Source: JAAUTT01 sp963846585 (GTDB lineage Bacteria; Bacteroidota; Bacteroidia; Bacteroidales; JAAUTT01). Taken from it: DNA of 64,000 bases. The translations under genes and the position numbers were made by a program. A model generated the notes under the pieces. The model was not told where the DNA came from. It did no database searches and was given only the letters and a program-made list of their open reading frames with translations. Positions 16,546 through 25,413 of the stretch are shown here, in pieces. The first letter of the stretch is position 1. Every line of letters begins with the position of its first letter. The stretch spans positions 396,821 through 460,820 of the forward strand of contig CAWJWO010000002.1 in the NCBI GenBank assembly GCA_963846585.1, written 5' to 3'.

Positions 16546-18234
16546 GTGAAAAAAGCAGTTTGCTTCTTTATTTGTTTTATAGTTTTATTTAAAACCTTGA
16601 GTGGCCAGGTTCATTATTACGATAACCATGCAAAAACTGACAGTATCCTCAATAAAAGGGGCGAATTGGTTTTAACTTTTATTTTACCTGACACAATTAA
16701 AATCCAGGATATTTCACGAATTATTTCAATTGATCATGTTCAGGGAAGAAATATCAGGGCGTATACAAACCGGAAAGAATTTAACCGGTTTCTTGCACTG
16801 GGAATAAACTTCAAAATTGAACAACCTGTCATACCTGAACGATCGGTAAAGAATGCGCAATCAACACTGGGTACCTGGTATCCAACATATGAGCAATACG
16901 ATTCAATAATGCAACACTTTCAAAGTGCTTACCCATCTCTTTGTCAGTTGACTGAAATTGGAAAGAGTGTTTTGGGAAGGAGCTTGTATTATTTAAAAAT
17001 CAGCAGTAATGTTCAGCAGCATTTGAGCAAACCAGTGGTTATGTACTCCAGTACTATGCATGGTGATGAAATAGCCCCGTATGCAATAATGCTTCATTTA
17101 ATTGATTATATTTTACATAACCATTCCCAACCTCAGATTAAAACTCTGACAGACAGCTGTGAATTTTGGATTTGTCCGCTTGCTAATCCCGATGGAACTT
17201 ATCATGGAGGTGATTCAACGGTATATGATGCTACACGCTATAATGCCAATAATATAGACCTGAACAGAAATTTTCCTGATCCTGCAGAAGGCAATCATCC
17301 TGACGGCAATGCATGGCAACCTGAGAATATTGCTGTGATGAATTTCATAAAACAACATCCGCTTACCCTGAGTGCCAACTTTCATTCAGGATCAGAGGTA
17401 GTAAATTATCCATGGGATACCTGGCCATGGAACCACCCTGACAGTACCTGGTATAAATATATTTCAGGTCAATATGCTGATACTGTGAAATATTATGGGC
17501 CTCCTAATTTTTACACAGATGTAAACCCCGATGGAATTACTGACGGATATGACTGGTACAGGGTTACCGGCGGACGGCAGGATTATGTCAATTATTTTAT
17601 GCATGGAAGGGAAGTAACTATAGAAATGGAAGAGGACAAACTTGCCCCTGAAAATGAACTGGATACTTTTTGGAATTACCATTACCGTTCGTTACTGAAC
17701 TATTTACTCCAAAGTAATTTTGGAATAAGAGGGAGAATTACCGATAAAGAAACCGGTTTACCCCTGAAAGCTTTATTGACAATACCAAATCACGATATTG
17801 ACAATTCTGCAATATATTCCGATTCAATTACCGGCATGTATTACAGGATGCTCAGCCCGGGAATTTATAACCTTAATATCTCTGCACCCGGATATATTGC
17901 TCAAACCTCAGAAAACATTAAACTAAGCGATACTACAACTATCCGGATCGATTTTCAGCTTTCGGTTTTAAATAAACAAACCGCAGGAAATGACCTTATT
18001 CTCTTCCCAAACCCTGTTACAGGCCAGTTTTGCCTGAAATCACAATATTTCAATGGAAGCAAAGTTAAAGTGAATATTTCTGATATAACCGGAAGAAAAT
18101 TAATATCATTGTTGTTTAATAATGCTATAAATGACATTTGTGATGATATAACTGAACTTTCATCCGGCACTTATTTAATGCAAATAAAAACAGATACGTT
18201 CGAAAGGATTATTAAATTTGTGAAAATGCCCTAA
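16546..18234 (+). CDS. Secreted M14 zinc carboxypeptidase with T9SS tail
   Basis: A 562-residue protein starting at GTG with a signal peptide (about 20 residues, ending LSGQ). Peptidase M14 domain: zinc ligands His172 and Glu175 in MHGDE, Arg in NIDLNRNFPD, third zinc ligand His280 in SANFHSGSE, and catalytic Glu360 in REVTIEME. After about residue 392 comes a carboxypeptidase-regulatory-like beta domain (IRGRITDKETGLPLKA). A type IX secretion sorting tail (NDLILFPNPVTGQF...GTYLMQI) occupies about residues 478-562. It should be exported to the cell surface or medium and trim peptides. The catalytic set is intact. Confidence 0.92.
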   Translation: MKKAVCFFICFIVLFKTLSGQVHYYDNHAKTDSILNKRGELVLTFILPDTIKIQDISRIISIDHVQGRNIRAYTNRKEFNRFLALGINFKIEQPVIPERSVKNAQSTLGTWYPTYEQYDSIMQHFQSAYPSLCQLTEIGKSVLGRSLYYLKISSNVQQHLSKPVVMYSSTMHGDEIAPYAIMLHLIDYILHNHSQPQIKTLTDSCEFWICPLANPDGTYHGGDSTVYDATRYNANNIDLNRNFPDPAEGNHPDGNAWQPENIAVMNFIKQHPLTLSANFHSGSEVVNYPWDTWPWNHPDSTWYKYISGQYADTVKYYGPPNFYTDVNPDGITDGYDWYRVTGGRQDYVNYFMHGREVTIEMEEDKLAPENELDTFWNYHYRSLLNYLLQSNFGIRGRITDKETGLPLKALLTIPNHDIDNSAIYSDSITGMYYRMLSPGIYNLNISAPGYIAQTSENIKLSDTTTIRIDFQLSVLNKQTAGNDLILFPNPVTGQFCLKSQYFNGSKVKVNISDITGRKLISLLFNNAINDICDDITELSSGTYLMQIKTDTFERIIKFVKMP

Positions 18235-18236
18235 TA

Positions 18237-18324
18237 ATTACAAATGACTAATTACAAATGACTAATTACAAATGACTAATTACAAATGACTAATTACAAA
18301 TGACTGATTACAAATTACAAATGA
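18237..18324. repeat. Perfect 14-bp tandem repeat (ATTACAAATGACTA)x5
   Basis: Four perfect and one near-perfect copies of a 14-bp unit start 2 bp after the carboxypeptidase stop, followed by a degenerate copy. There are no spacers, so it is not a CRISPR. More AATTAGTAATCAGTAATTAG sequence follows to 18403. Confidence 0.85.
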
Positions 18325-18423
18325 TATTAATTTATTATCAGAAATTTGTCAAATAAAGTTGTAATATGTCATCAATAATTAGTAATCAGTAATTAGTAAT
18401 CAAATTTCAAAAATATATTAAAT

Positions 18424-20079
18424 ATGATTAAAGAGACCATTACCCTGTTTTTAACGATAGTATCATTTAATACAATATTGACTGCACAATCAGAACCCAG
18501 GATACCTGGTGAAAAACCAAAATTAATTATTGGAATAGTAGTTGAACAAATGCGGCATGACTATATTCAAAAATATTGGGACAAGTTTGGAGAAGGAGGG
18601 TTTAAAAGATTATTAAATGAAGGAACATACTGTAAAAATGCAAATTACAATTACCTGTTCACTCAAACTGCAGTTGGGCACGCAACTATTGCTACAGGGA
18701 CAGCACCTTCCTATCATGGAATAGTATCAGAAGAATGGTATATAAGGTTAAAAGATAAAATTGTGAACTGTGTTTCGGACGAAACTGTAAATACAGTGGG
18801 TGGCAGTTATGATTCAGGTCGCATGTCACCAAGACAATTACTTTGCACTACTATTGGAGATGAAATCCGTCTGGCAAATAATATGAAGCCGAAAGTGATT
18901 GGTATATCTCTGCAGGGTAAGTCTGCTATATTGTCAGCTGGTGTAACAGCCAATGCTTCATATTGGTACGATGATGAAAGCGGGAACTGGGTAACCAGTT
19001 CATATTATATGCAGGATTTACCACAATGGGCCAAGGACTTTAATGATAAAAAAATTGCTGATGTATATTTAACACACAACTGGGATACCAAATTTCCTAT
19101 AACTGACTATTCTGATCGCTGTTTGCCAGACGATAATAAATATGAAACCGGAATTGAAGGCCAGCATATCTTTCCTTATAATTTAACGACATTAAGCACG
19201 ATCTCAAAATCAAAAAAAAAATATTATGTACTTAAATACACTCCTTTTGGAAATACTTATACCAAAGATTTTGCAATTGCAGCTATAGTTAACGAAAACC
19301 TCGGGAAAAACGATTGTACTGATTTATTAACAGTGTCGTTTTCGGGTACTGAATTTATAGGACAGAGCTTTGGCCCCGAATCAGTTGAGGTAATGGACGC
19401 TTACCTGCGGCTTGATGAAGACCTGGCACATTTCCTGGAATTTATTGACAAGGAAATAGGAAAACAAAATGTTTTGATTTATCTGACGTCGGATCATGGA
19501 GTTTCACAAAATCCGGATTACCTCGCCGATAAAGGTATTCCAGTGGGATATTTTAGTCAAAACGCCGCATTGACTTTGCTAAAAAGCTATTTGAACGTTG
19601 TTTATGGCAGGGGGGAATGGGTAAAAGCCTACTATGCCCAACAACTTTTTCTCAACCGGGATTTAATAGAAGACTCAAAATTAAATCTTTCCGAAGTACA
19701 ACAAAAAGCAGCTCAGTTTTTAATACAATTTACCGGAGTTGCCAATACGGTTACAGCCACAACTTTACAATCAGAATATTTTTCAGATGGTATATTTTCA
19801 AAAATTCAGAAAAGCTATAACCAGAAGCGGTCAGGAGATGTATTAGTAAATCTCGATCCGGGATGGATCGAAAAAAATGGAGAGACTACCAGTGCAAATT
19901 CTTCATATAGCTATGATACACATGTACCTTTAATCTGGTATGGATGGAAAATAAGAAGGGCAACAATTTTTGACAAAGTTGACATAGAGGACATTGCACC
20001 AACTATAAGCTATTTCCTTAATATTGCAAGCCCAAATGCTTCAACAGGACAACCTATTCTTCAACTGGTCGGGCAATAA
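18424..20079 (+). CDS. PafA-like alkaline phosphatase superfamily protein with altered active site
   Basis: A 551-residue exported protein (signal peptide ending LTAQ) that aligns over its whole length with PafA-type phosphatases: GEGGFKRLLNEG, TAVGHATIATG, SPRQL, DAYLRLDEDLA, LTSDHG, YDTHVPLI. By comparison with PafA recalled from memory, the nucleophile Thr82, Asp357-His358 and the late His are kept. Other key positions differ: metal ligand Asp to Glu41, Asp to Glu310, His to Gln314, and phosphate contacts Asn to Glu103, Lys to Gln164, Arg to Lys166. It may be inactive or act on another ester. A terminator follows. Confidence 0.85.
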   Translation: MIKETITLFLTIVSFNTILTAQSEPRIPGEKPKLIIGIVVEQMRHDYIQKYWDKFGEGGFKRLLNEGTYCKNANYNYLFTQTAVGHATIATGTAPSYHGIVSEEWYIRLKDKIVNCVSDETVNTVGGSYDSGRMSPRQLLCTTIGDEIRLANNMKPKVIGISLQGKSAILSAGVTANASYWYDDESGNWVTSSYYMQDLPQWAKDFNDKKIADVYLTHNWDTKFPITDYSDRCLPDDNKYETGIEGQHIFPYNLTTLSTISKSKKKYYVLKYTPFGNTYTKDFAIAAIVNENLGKNDCTDLLTVSFSGTEFIGQSFGPESVEVMDAYLRLDEDLAHFLEFIDKEIGKQNVLIYLTSDHGVSQNPDYLADKGIPVGYFSQNAALTLLKSYLNVVYGRGEWVKAYYAQQLFLNRDLIEDSKLNLSEVQQKAAQFLIQFTGVANTVTATTLQSEYFSDGIFSKIQKSYNQKRSGDVLVNLDPGWIEKNGETTSANSSYSYDTHVPLIWYGWKIRRATIFDKVDIEDIAPTISYFLNIASPNASTGQPILQLVGQ

Positions 20080-20082
20080 AAA

Positions 20083-20110
20083 AAAGGTGCTACCGCACCT
20101 TTAATCTTCT
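20083..20110. terminator. Bidirectional terminator between convergent genes
   Basis: AAAGGTGC (20083-20090), loop TACC, GCACCTTT (20095-20102), flanked by A-runs and T-rich sequence on both sides. It can end transcription from either the PafA-like gene or the 158-residue gene opposite. Confidence 0.85.
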
Positions 20111-20145
20111 TCATACTGAGATTTTTATAAATCAGATAACCTGCA

Positions 20146-20622
20146 TTATTCAATCAGAAGGTTATATCCATCATTACTTAAACTCTCAACCAGTTTGACT
20201 GCATATTCCTTATCGAAATACACTTTTGGCTTGTGCTTGGCAAAAACAGGATAGCGGCCAACAGCATCCTCACTGTTAAGGTAATTGTAACCTACCAAAA
20301 ACAAATCGGAACCTACAAGCTTAATTTTATATACAGGACGGTGCACACATAAATCAATCGCTTCCTGAAGCTCATGTTTAGTTACATCAGGTTCATGTTT
20401 AAGTTTAAAACTTCTCACAATCTCATCACTAAATGGTTCCATAGTAAAATGAAGATCAAAGTTTTTAACATAACATGACAAGACAACCGCTTCGTTCAAT
20501 ATTACAGCAGGTTTTTGTTCATCACCAACTAAACGAACATTATATCCGTGCATAGTGAAAAAGCTTAACAGGCGCTTATTACGGCGTGCTACCATTTCCT
20601 CTAACGTTTCTTCTCTTGACAT
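20146..20622 (-). CDS. Conserved hypothetical protein, 158 aa
   Basis: A soluble 158-residue protein with no signal peptide or known motif that I can name. It begins MSREETLEEMVARRNKRLL and contains predicted alternating strands and helices (DLHFTMEPFSDEIVRSFKL, YKIKLVGSDLFLVGYNYL). It is single in its orientation, with a terminator on its downstream side. No function is assigned. Confidence 0.7.
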   Translation of the reverse strand: MSREETLEEMVARRNKRLLSFFTMHGYNVRLVGDEQKPAVILNEAVVLSCYVKNFDLHFTMEPFSDEIVRSFKLKHEPDVTKHELQEAIDLCVHRPVYKIKLVGSDLFLVGYNYLNSEDAVGRYPVFAKHKPKVYFDKEYAVKLVESLSNDGYNLLIE

Positions 20623-20844
20623 ACTCTCACTTTTATTAATTTTCGACGCTCAAAATTAATCTGATTTGCGAAACCAAAAAATTATATTTAACTTTTTTAC
20701 TATATTTTTTTATAATTTTATCAATACAAATATTGAACCAACCTACGTTTTATATTTTATAAATAAGAAGCGATTATTAATATTTTAATGTGGGGCACAA
20801 ATTTTGGAATATTCTATATATCTAAAAATAATAAAAATTCTATC

Positions 20845-22164
20845 ATGAAGTATCTTATTTTTATAATTATTTTTTTTTCTGGTACTTATATACTTGACGC
20901 CCAGGTTTCAATGAAAGTTATTGTAAGTGATAAAATTGCAGGATATAATATTGGTGATACCGTTGATGCTTTGGGTATTCGAACTGCAACTTTTGGGGGC
21001 AACCCGGATTACCTTGTTAAAATAAATAATAAAGAATACAGGTATTTTTCGGCCAATAAATTCAATGTTGTTAAACCTATATCTGATTTTTGGCAGAAAC
21101 TGTGGTTTTTTGAACGGTCAGCCAATGTATATGGTAATGGAACCGATCCAAAATTAAAGCTTCAGCTATTTGCAGATTGTGTAAGTTACATACAAAACCT
21201 GCAGGTTAACAGGCTGTTATTTAATGATAGTTATTTAATGGATTACCTGTTACAACTTATACATAACATTTGTCCTGCCGGACTTATTAAAAACAAAGGT
21301 GAAAATGATTTTTTAAAAGTATTTGTAATGAAATCCGACGAAATAAAATCGTTTTCATTCGATAACGGAACAATTATTTTAACTACCGGTTTGCTTGCAA
21401 CTACTAAAAATGAAGAGGATCTTGCAAAGATATTAGTTAAAGAAATAGCACATATTGTTATGGATTTTAATTATCAAAACGTTGTAAGACAGATTAAATC
21501 CGAAAGTTTATCCAATTTCTTCACCCTGCTCTCTGAAATTGCCTCTTCTACTTTAGTTAACAACAATGAAAATGACAATCAATTTACTTTCGATAAAACA
21601 ATTGCAATAAATTCTTCATCCAACCTGCTTTCAAATAATATATTGGAAAGTCAGGGAGCTATTTACGCAACAGATCAGGATAAAAAGGCCGATGAAATAT
21701 TAAATACTTATATGTCCGGATACTACGATAAACTAACCCATATTAGCCCTGACAGTTATAACATGCATATTTCCAAGGTACTTACTTTTTCAGCCTGGCA
21801 AAATTTCTACTCTTTTAAATACAGAGATGCACTTCAAATATTAAATCGTTTGGGAAATGCAGGTTGTGCCGAAGAAAATGATTATTTGTTAATGTCAAAA
21901 ATATACAGGACCATTTATAATACAGAAGAATCAAATTATGAAGCATTACAGTTTATTAAAACTGCAAAAAATATTGGAATTTTAAATTTATTGGACTTAA
22001 GTAAGGAAGAAGGTCTTATTTATCTCCGCCTTAATGATAAAACAAACGCAAGAATTGCATTGGAAGAATATAAAAAAGGACTTGAAAGCCAGCCTGTTAT
22101 TAATGATGATGATAGGAATGAACTGGAATGGGTAAAGGATGTGCTTTATAAGACAAATAATTAA
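20845..22164 (+). CDS. Secreted M48-like protein with degenerate zinc motif
   Basis: The ATG at 20845 gives a clean signal peptide (MKYLIFIIIFFSGTYILDAQ); the upstream start at 20788 would bury it. The central part resembles the M48 peptidase core (VFVMKSDEIKSFSFDNGTIILTTGLL, NEEDLAKIL). The zinc motif HExxH is KEIAH at 199-203, so the first zinc-binding histidine is lysine. The C-terminal 150 residues look helical and repeat-like, as in TPR-linked M48 proteins. It is probably not an active peptidase; a binding or scaffold role is possible. Confidence 0.65.
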   Translation: MKYLIFIIIFFSGTYILDAQVSMKVIVSDKIAGYNIGDTVDALGIRTATFGGNPDYLVKINNKEYRYFSANKFNVVKPISDFWQKLWFFERSANVYGNGTDPKLKLQLFADCVSYIQNLQVNRLLFNDSYLMDYLLQLIHNICPAGLIKNKGENDFLKVFVMKSDEIKSFSFDNGTIILTTGLLATTKNEEDLAKILVKEIAHIVMDFNYQNVVRQIKSESLSNFFTLLSEIASSTLVNNNENDNQFTFDKTIAINSSSNLLSNNILESQGAIYATDQDKKADEILNTYMSGYYDKLTHISPDSYNMHISKVLTFSAWQNFYSFKYRDALQILNRLGNAGCAEENDYLLMSKIYRTIYNTEESNYEALQFIKTAKNIGILNLLDLSKEEGLIYLRLNDKTNARIALEEYKKGLESQPVINDDDRNELEWVKDVLYKTNN

Positions 22165-22170
22165 ATAGAT

Positions 22171-22435
22171 CCAAGAACCAGGAACCAGGAGCCAAGACTT
22201 GAAACATAAAGAAGTGAGACTAAAGAAGAAAGAAAACAGAAGGCAGAAGACAGAAGGCAGATTACAGAAAAAAGATGAAAGATTATAGATTTAAGATTTG
22301 AGAATCCAGATTTAAGATTTAAGATTTACAATTTAGTAAGTCTATTAAAATCTTAAATCTAGAATCTTAAATCTAGAATCTTAAATCTATAATCTTAAAT
22401 CAAAAAGTCTTGGCTCTTGGCTCTTGGTCCTGCAT
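22171..22435. repeat. Composite low-complexity intergenic repeats
   Basis: The 309-bp gap before rlmN is almost entirely repeats: CCAAGAACCAGGAACCAGG, AGAAGGCAGAAGACAGAAGG, TTTAAGATTTGAGAATCCAG/AAATCTAGAATCTTAAATC and TTGGCTCTTGGCTCTTGG. It is the longest such stretch in the window and combines three families also found at 14885-15075. Confidence 0.8.
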
Positions 22436-22473
22436 TTCTAACTTAAGCCTAATAATCAATAATCAATAACAAA

Positions 22474-23499
22474 TTGACACTATTATTTGGTAAAACATTA
22501 ACGGAGATACAGGATATTGTTAACAGCCTTAGCCTCCCTGCGTACACAGCAAAACAAATAACTGACTGGTTATATAAGCATCATTTAACTTCAATTGACG
22601 AAATGACTAATATTTCGCTGGCAAACAGAGAAATATTAAAGTCACAATATGAAATTGGCCTCGTTGCTCCTGAAAAGGTTGAGATTTCAATTGATGGGAC
22701 AAAAAAATACCTTTTCAGGGTTAAAAATAATAAATTTGTTGAAGCCGCATTTATTCCTGACGAGGATAGGTCAACTCTTTGCGTATCTTCTCAGGTTGGA
22801 TGTAAAATGGGTTGTCTGTTTTGTTTAACCGGTTATCAAGGTTTTCATGGTCATTTAACTGCCGGAGAGATCATTAACCAAATACACAGTTTGCCTGAAT
22901 TAATTAAACTCACTAATATTGTTTATATGGGGATGGGTGAACCTTTAGATAACATTGACGAAGTATTAAAAAGTCTGGAAATTATTACCTCAGATTATGG
23001 TTATGCCTGGAGCCCTAAACGAATTACCGTTTCAAGTATTGGAGTAATAACAGGATTACAAAAGTTTCTAAATTTCAGTAAATGTAATCTGGCCATAAGC
23101 CTGCATAACCCATTTGATGATGAACGGGCATCATTGATGCCAAAGCAAGGTAATTTTCCTTTAAGTGAAATTTTATCGGTAATAAAATCTTTTAAATTCG
23201 GATTACAGAGGCGGGTTTCATTTGAATATATAATGTTTAAAAATTATAACGATACCTATAAACATGCAAAAGAATTAATCCGTATTCTTAATGGCATTAA
23301 TTGCAGAATAAACCTGATAAGGTTTCATCAAATCCCGGATTATTCCCTTGAATGTTCCAATGAATCAGTAATTAATTCGTTTCAGGAAATTTTAAATAAA
23401 AATGGAATTGTAACAACTATACGTGCCTCCCGAGGCCAGGACATATCTGCAGCATGTGGAATGCTTTCTACAAAACTTAAAAAAATACAAATTAATTAG
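22474..23499 (+). CDS. rlmN: 23S rRNA (adenine-C2)-methyltransferase RlmN
   Basis: A 341-residue radical-SAM methyltransferase for 23S rRNA A2503 and some tRNAs. The cluster motif CKMGCLFC has Cys110, Cys114 and Cys117; the methyl-accepting cysteine is Cys328 in AACGML. Also seen are SSQVGC, MGMGEPLDN and FEYIMFKNYND. The frame starts at TTG 22474 with no nearby in-frame ATG. The LPAYTAKQITDWLYKH segment at residues 21-36 is the usual RlmN N-terminal region, so this start is reasonable. Confidence 0.92.
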   Translation: MTLLFGKTLTEIQDIVNSLSLPAYTAKQITDWLYKHHLTSIDEMTNISLANREILKSQYEIGLVAPEKVEISIDGTKKYLFRVKNNKFVEAAFIPDEDRSTLCVSSQVGCKMGCLFCLTGYQGFHGHLTAGEIINQIHSLPELIKLTNIVYMGMGEPLDNIDEVLKSLEIITSDYGYAWSPKRITVSSIGVITGLQKFLNFSKCNLAISLHNPFDDERASLMPKQGNFPLSEILSVIKSFKFGLQRRVSFEYIMFKNYNDTYKHAKELIRILNGINCRINLIRFHQIPDYSLECSNESVINSFQEILNKNGIVTTIRASRGQDISAACGMLSTKLKKIQIN

Positions 23500-23523
23500 A
23501 ATGACCTAATTTGTAAAAAAAAC

Positions 23524-23563
23524 ACCTCTCAAATTTTTCAAACTATTAGAGAGGTACCTTTTT
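23524..23563. terminator. Terminator between rlmN and the RRM gene
   Basis: ACCTCTC (23524-23530) pairs with GAGAGGT (23549-23555) across an 18-base loop and is followed by a short T-rich tract. It lies between convergent genes. Confidence 0.6.
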
Positions 23564-23605
23564 AAGCAAAATATCTGCTTTACGAACCAGAATAGGGAAA
23601 CTTAT

Positions 23606-23911
23606 TTAGTATGGCTTTCTGTTGAAACTGCGTCTTTCGCCTCCACCTGCACCACCGCCGGCATTTGCTGCTTTTGGCCTGGCCTGGTTAACAACAATCT
23701 TTCTTCCCATTAATTCGCCTTCGTTTAATTCTTCGACGGCTTGTTTTGCTTCATCCTCGTTACTCATAGTAACAAAACCAAAACCTTTGCTTCTGTGGGT
23801 CACACTGTCAGTCACAATTTTTACTGAAGATACTTCGCCGTATTCTTCAAAAATTTCTCTTAATACTTCTTCATCAACTTTGTAATGAAGATTGCCTACG
23901 TAAATGTCCAT
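23606..23911 (-). CDS. RRM-type RNA-binding protein
   Basis: A 101-residue protein consisting of one RNA recognition motif, with RNP2 IYVGNL at the start and RNP1 KGFGFVTM near residue 43. A glycine/arginine tail (GGGAGGGERRS) follows. Single-RRM proteins of this kind are common in Bacteroidota and cyanobacteria and often respond to cold. About 297 bp upstream of it (23912-24208) contains no gene and may include a long leader; I could not define a promoter. Confidence 0.92.
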   Translation of the reverse strand: MDIYVGNLHYKVDEEVLREIFEEYGEVSSVKIVTDSVTHRSKGFGFVTMSNEDEAKQAVEELNEGELMGRKIVVNQARPKAANAGGGAGGGERRSFNRKPY

Positions 23912-24208
23912 GAAATGAAATTGAAATTAAAATAATGATTAAATAATTAGGTAGAGCCTAGCAACACGCAACTGGAAGGACTGATAAACAATGCATGTAT
24001 CCTGATCAGTTAAAGAATTACCTATAAATCTACGTTACAAAGTTGCAATAAATATTTTGACTTAAAAAATATTATAGCTTTTATTATTGGTTTTTAATAT
24101 AATATCTTGATTGCTTGATCAAAATTCTGCTAATAAATCACAAAAAATTGATAATTTTAAAACAGAATATTTCTGTGTATTTTGTTATTGTTCACTAGCA
24201 TTTAAAAA

Positions 24209-25120
24209 ATGGATAAAATAATTATTTTTCTATTCTCCGTTTCGTTTTGTTATTCAATCGATTCACAAACCATTGATGATTTACGCAGGTATTATAGCTA
24301 TGACCCCTCCGAAGATCTTAATTATAGAGTAGTTCAAACTATTGATACCACACAGGCGACTATTTTCAATATTCAATATTCGGGAGGTAATCAATTGCTT
24401 GTAACTGCTTACTTAATAATCCCCAAAAACAATCTTCGCAGTTATCCGGCAGTGATATTTTTACATGGTTTGGGACAGGATAAGAATGCATTTTTAACTG
24501 ACGCGATCAGGTTAGCTGGTAATTCTTTTGCTTCTCTGTTAATCGATGACCCTCCGGCCCGACCGGTTTCTCAAAAAATGAACTATCAAAATTATTCTGA
24601 ACCGGGAAAAGAACTTTTGGTGCATCGTCAATCAGTTATAGATATAAGAAGGGGAATCGATTTATTGGAACAACATCCTAAGATTGACGGCGACCGGATA
24701 GCATTTACAGGGATTGAATATGGGGCATGGACCGGAGCAATAGTTGCCGGAGTTGAATTCCGGGTAATGACATATATTTTAATAAATTGTCCCTCCCACC
24801 CATCATCAGATATACGAAACAGCAATGAGCCGAGGATAGTCAAAATAAGAAATACATTCACATCCGATCAATTAACCCAATTTGAAGTTACTCTTAAAAA
24901 GATTGATCCGGTAAATTATCTTGCATACCACAGGAACAGCAATATATTTTTTCAATTCTCAAAAGAAGATTCAATCTCCGCCGTAAATAATCCTTTCGAA
25001 ATATTTAAATCTGCATCAGAGCCTAAAACTATGGCTACATATAAAGCTCCTGCTTTTGAACTGATTAACTTGCCTGAAGCATTGCAAGCCAGGAATAAAT
25101 GGCTTTACGATCACCTGTAA
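24209..25120 (+). CDS. Exported alpha/beta-hydrolase-fold protein lacking the nucleophile serine
   Basis: A 303-residue protein with a signal peptide (ending SIDSQ) and an alpha/beta-hydrolase core: LIIPKN...YPAVIFLHGLGQDKNAF is the strand-oxyanion HG motif. The nucleophile elbow, normally GxSxG, is GIEYG at 168-172, so Glu170 replaces serine. No obvious late histidine of the triad is present in YKAPAFELINLPEA. The fold is clear, but hydrolase activity is doubtful. It is the third exported enzyme-like protein in this stretch with altered key residues. Confidence 0.7.
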   Translation: MDKIIIFLFSVSFCYSIDSQTIDDLRRYYSYDPSEDLNYRVVQTIDTTQATIFNIQYSGGNQLLVTAYLIIPKNNLRSYPAVIFLHGLGQDKNAFLTDAIRLAGNSFASLLIDDPPARPVSQKMNYQNYSEPGKELLVHRQSVIDIRRGIDLLEQHPKIDGDRIAFTGIEYGAWTGAIVAGVEFRVMTYILINCPSHPSSDIRNSNEPRIVKIRNTFTSDQLTQFEVTLKKIDPVNYLAYHRNSNIFFQFSKEDSISAVNNPFEIFKSASEPKTMATYKAPAFELINLPEALQARNKWLYDHL

Positions 25121-25139
25121 TTGGATATGAATAGTTTTA

Positions 25140-25215
25140 TTGAGAGCCAGGAACCAAGAACCAGAAACCAAGATTTGATTCAACTGGCAACCAACAACTA
25201 ACAACTTACAACCAG
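25140..25215. repeat. Low-complexity repeats before the oxyanion transporter
   Basis: GAGCCAGGAACCAAGAACCAG is followed by CAACTGGCAACCAACAACTAACAAC, two families that also occur at 22171, 26515, 30054 and 32366. Confidence 0.6.
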
Positions 25216-25284
25216 TTATTGATCACTGTAATAAGTATTTATACTTACCTACATTTCGGTAGTCCTAATACCATTTTAAAGGTA

Positions 25285-25315
25285 TTGCACCTTCTCCTTA
25301 TAGTTGCGATCTTTG
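25285..25315 (+). promoter_or_regulatory. Possible promoter of the pst-cys gene cluster
   Basis: TTG at 25285-25287 and GATCTTTG at 25308-25315 are separated by 20 bp, close to the Bacteroidota -33/-7 layout with one mismatch at the first T. An inverted repeat AATACC/GGTATT (25267-25272, 25281-25286) overlaps the -33 element and could be an operator. Confidence 0.35.
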
Positions 25316-25413
25316 AAAATAAAGAATAAGGCATTAACATATTTTAATATCTTAATATTCTTTTTATTATCCTGATTATATTAATTTAATCACATTTTAT
25401 TTTACAACTAATT

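Noticed and set aside
18237..18324. Possible CRISPR array
   Set aside because: The 14-bp units are directly tandem with no spacers, and no cas genes are nearby.
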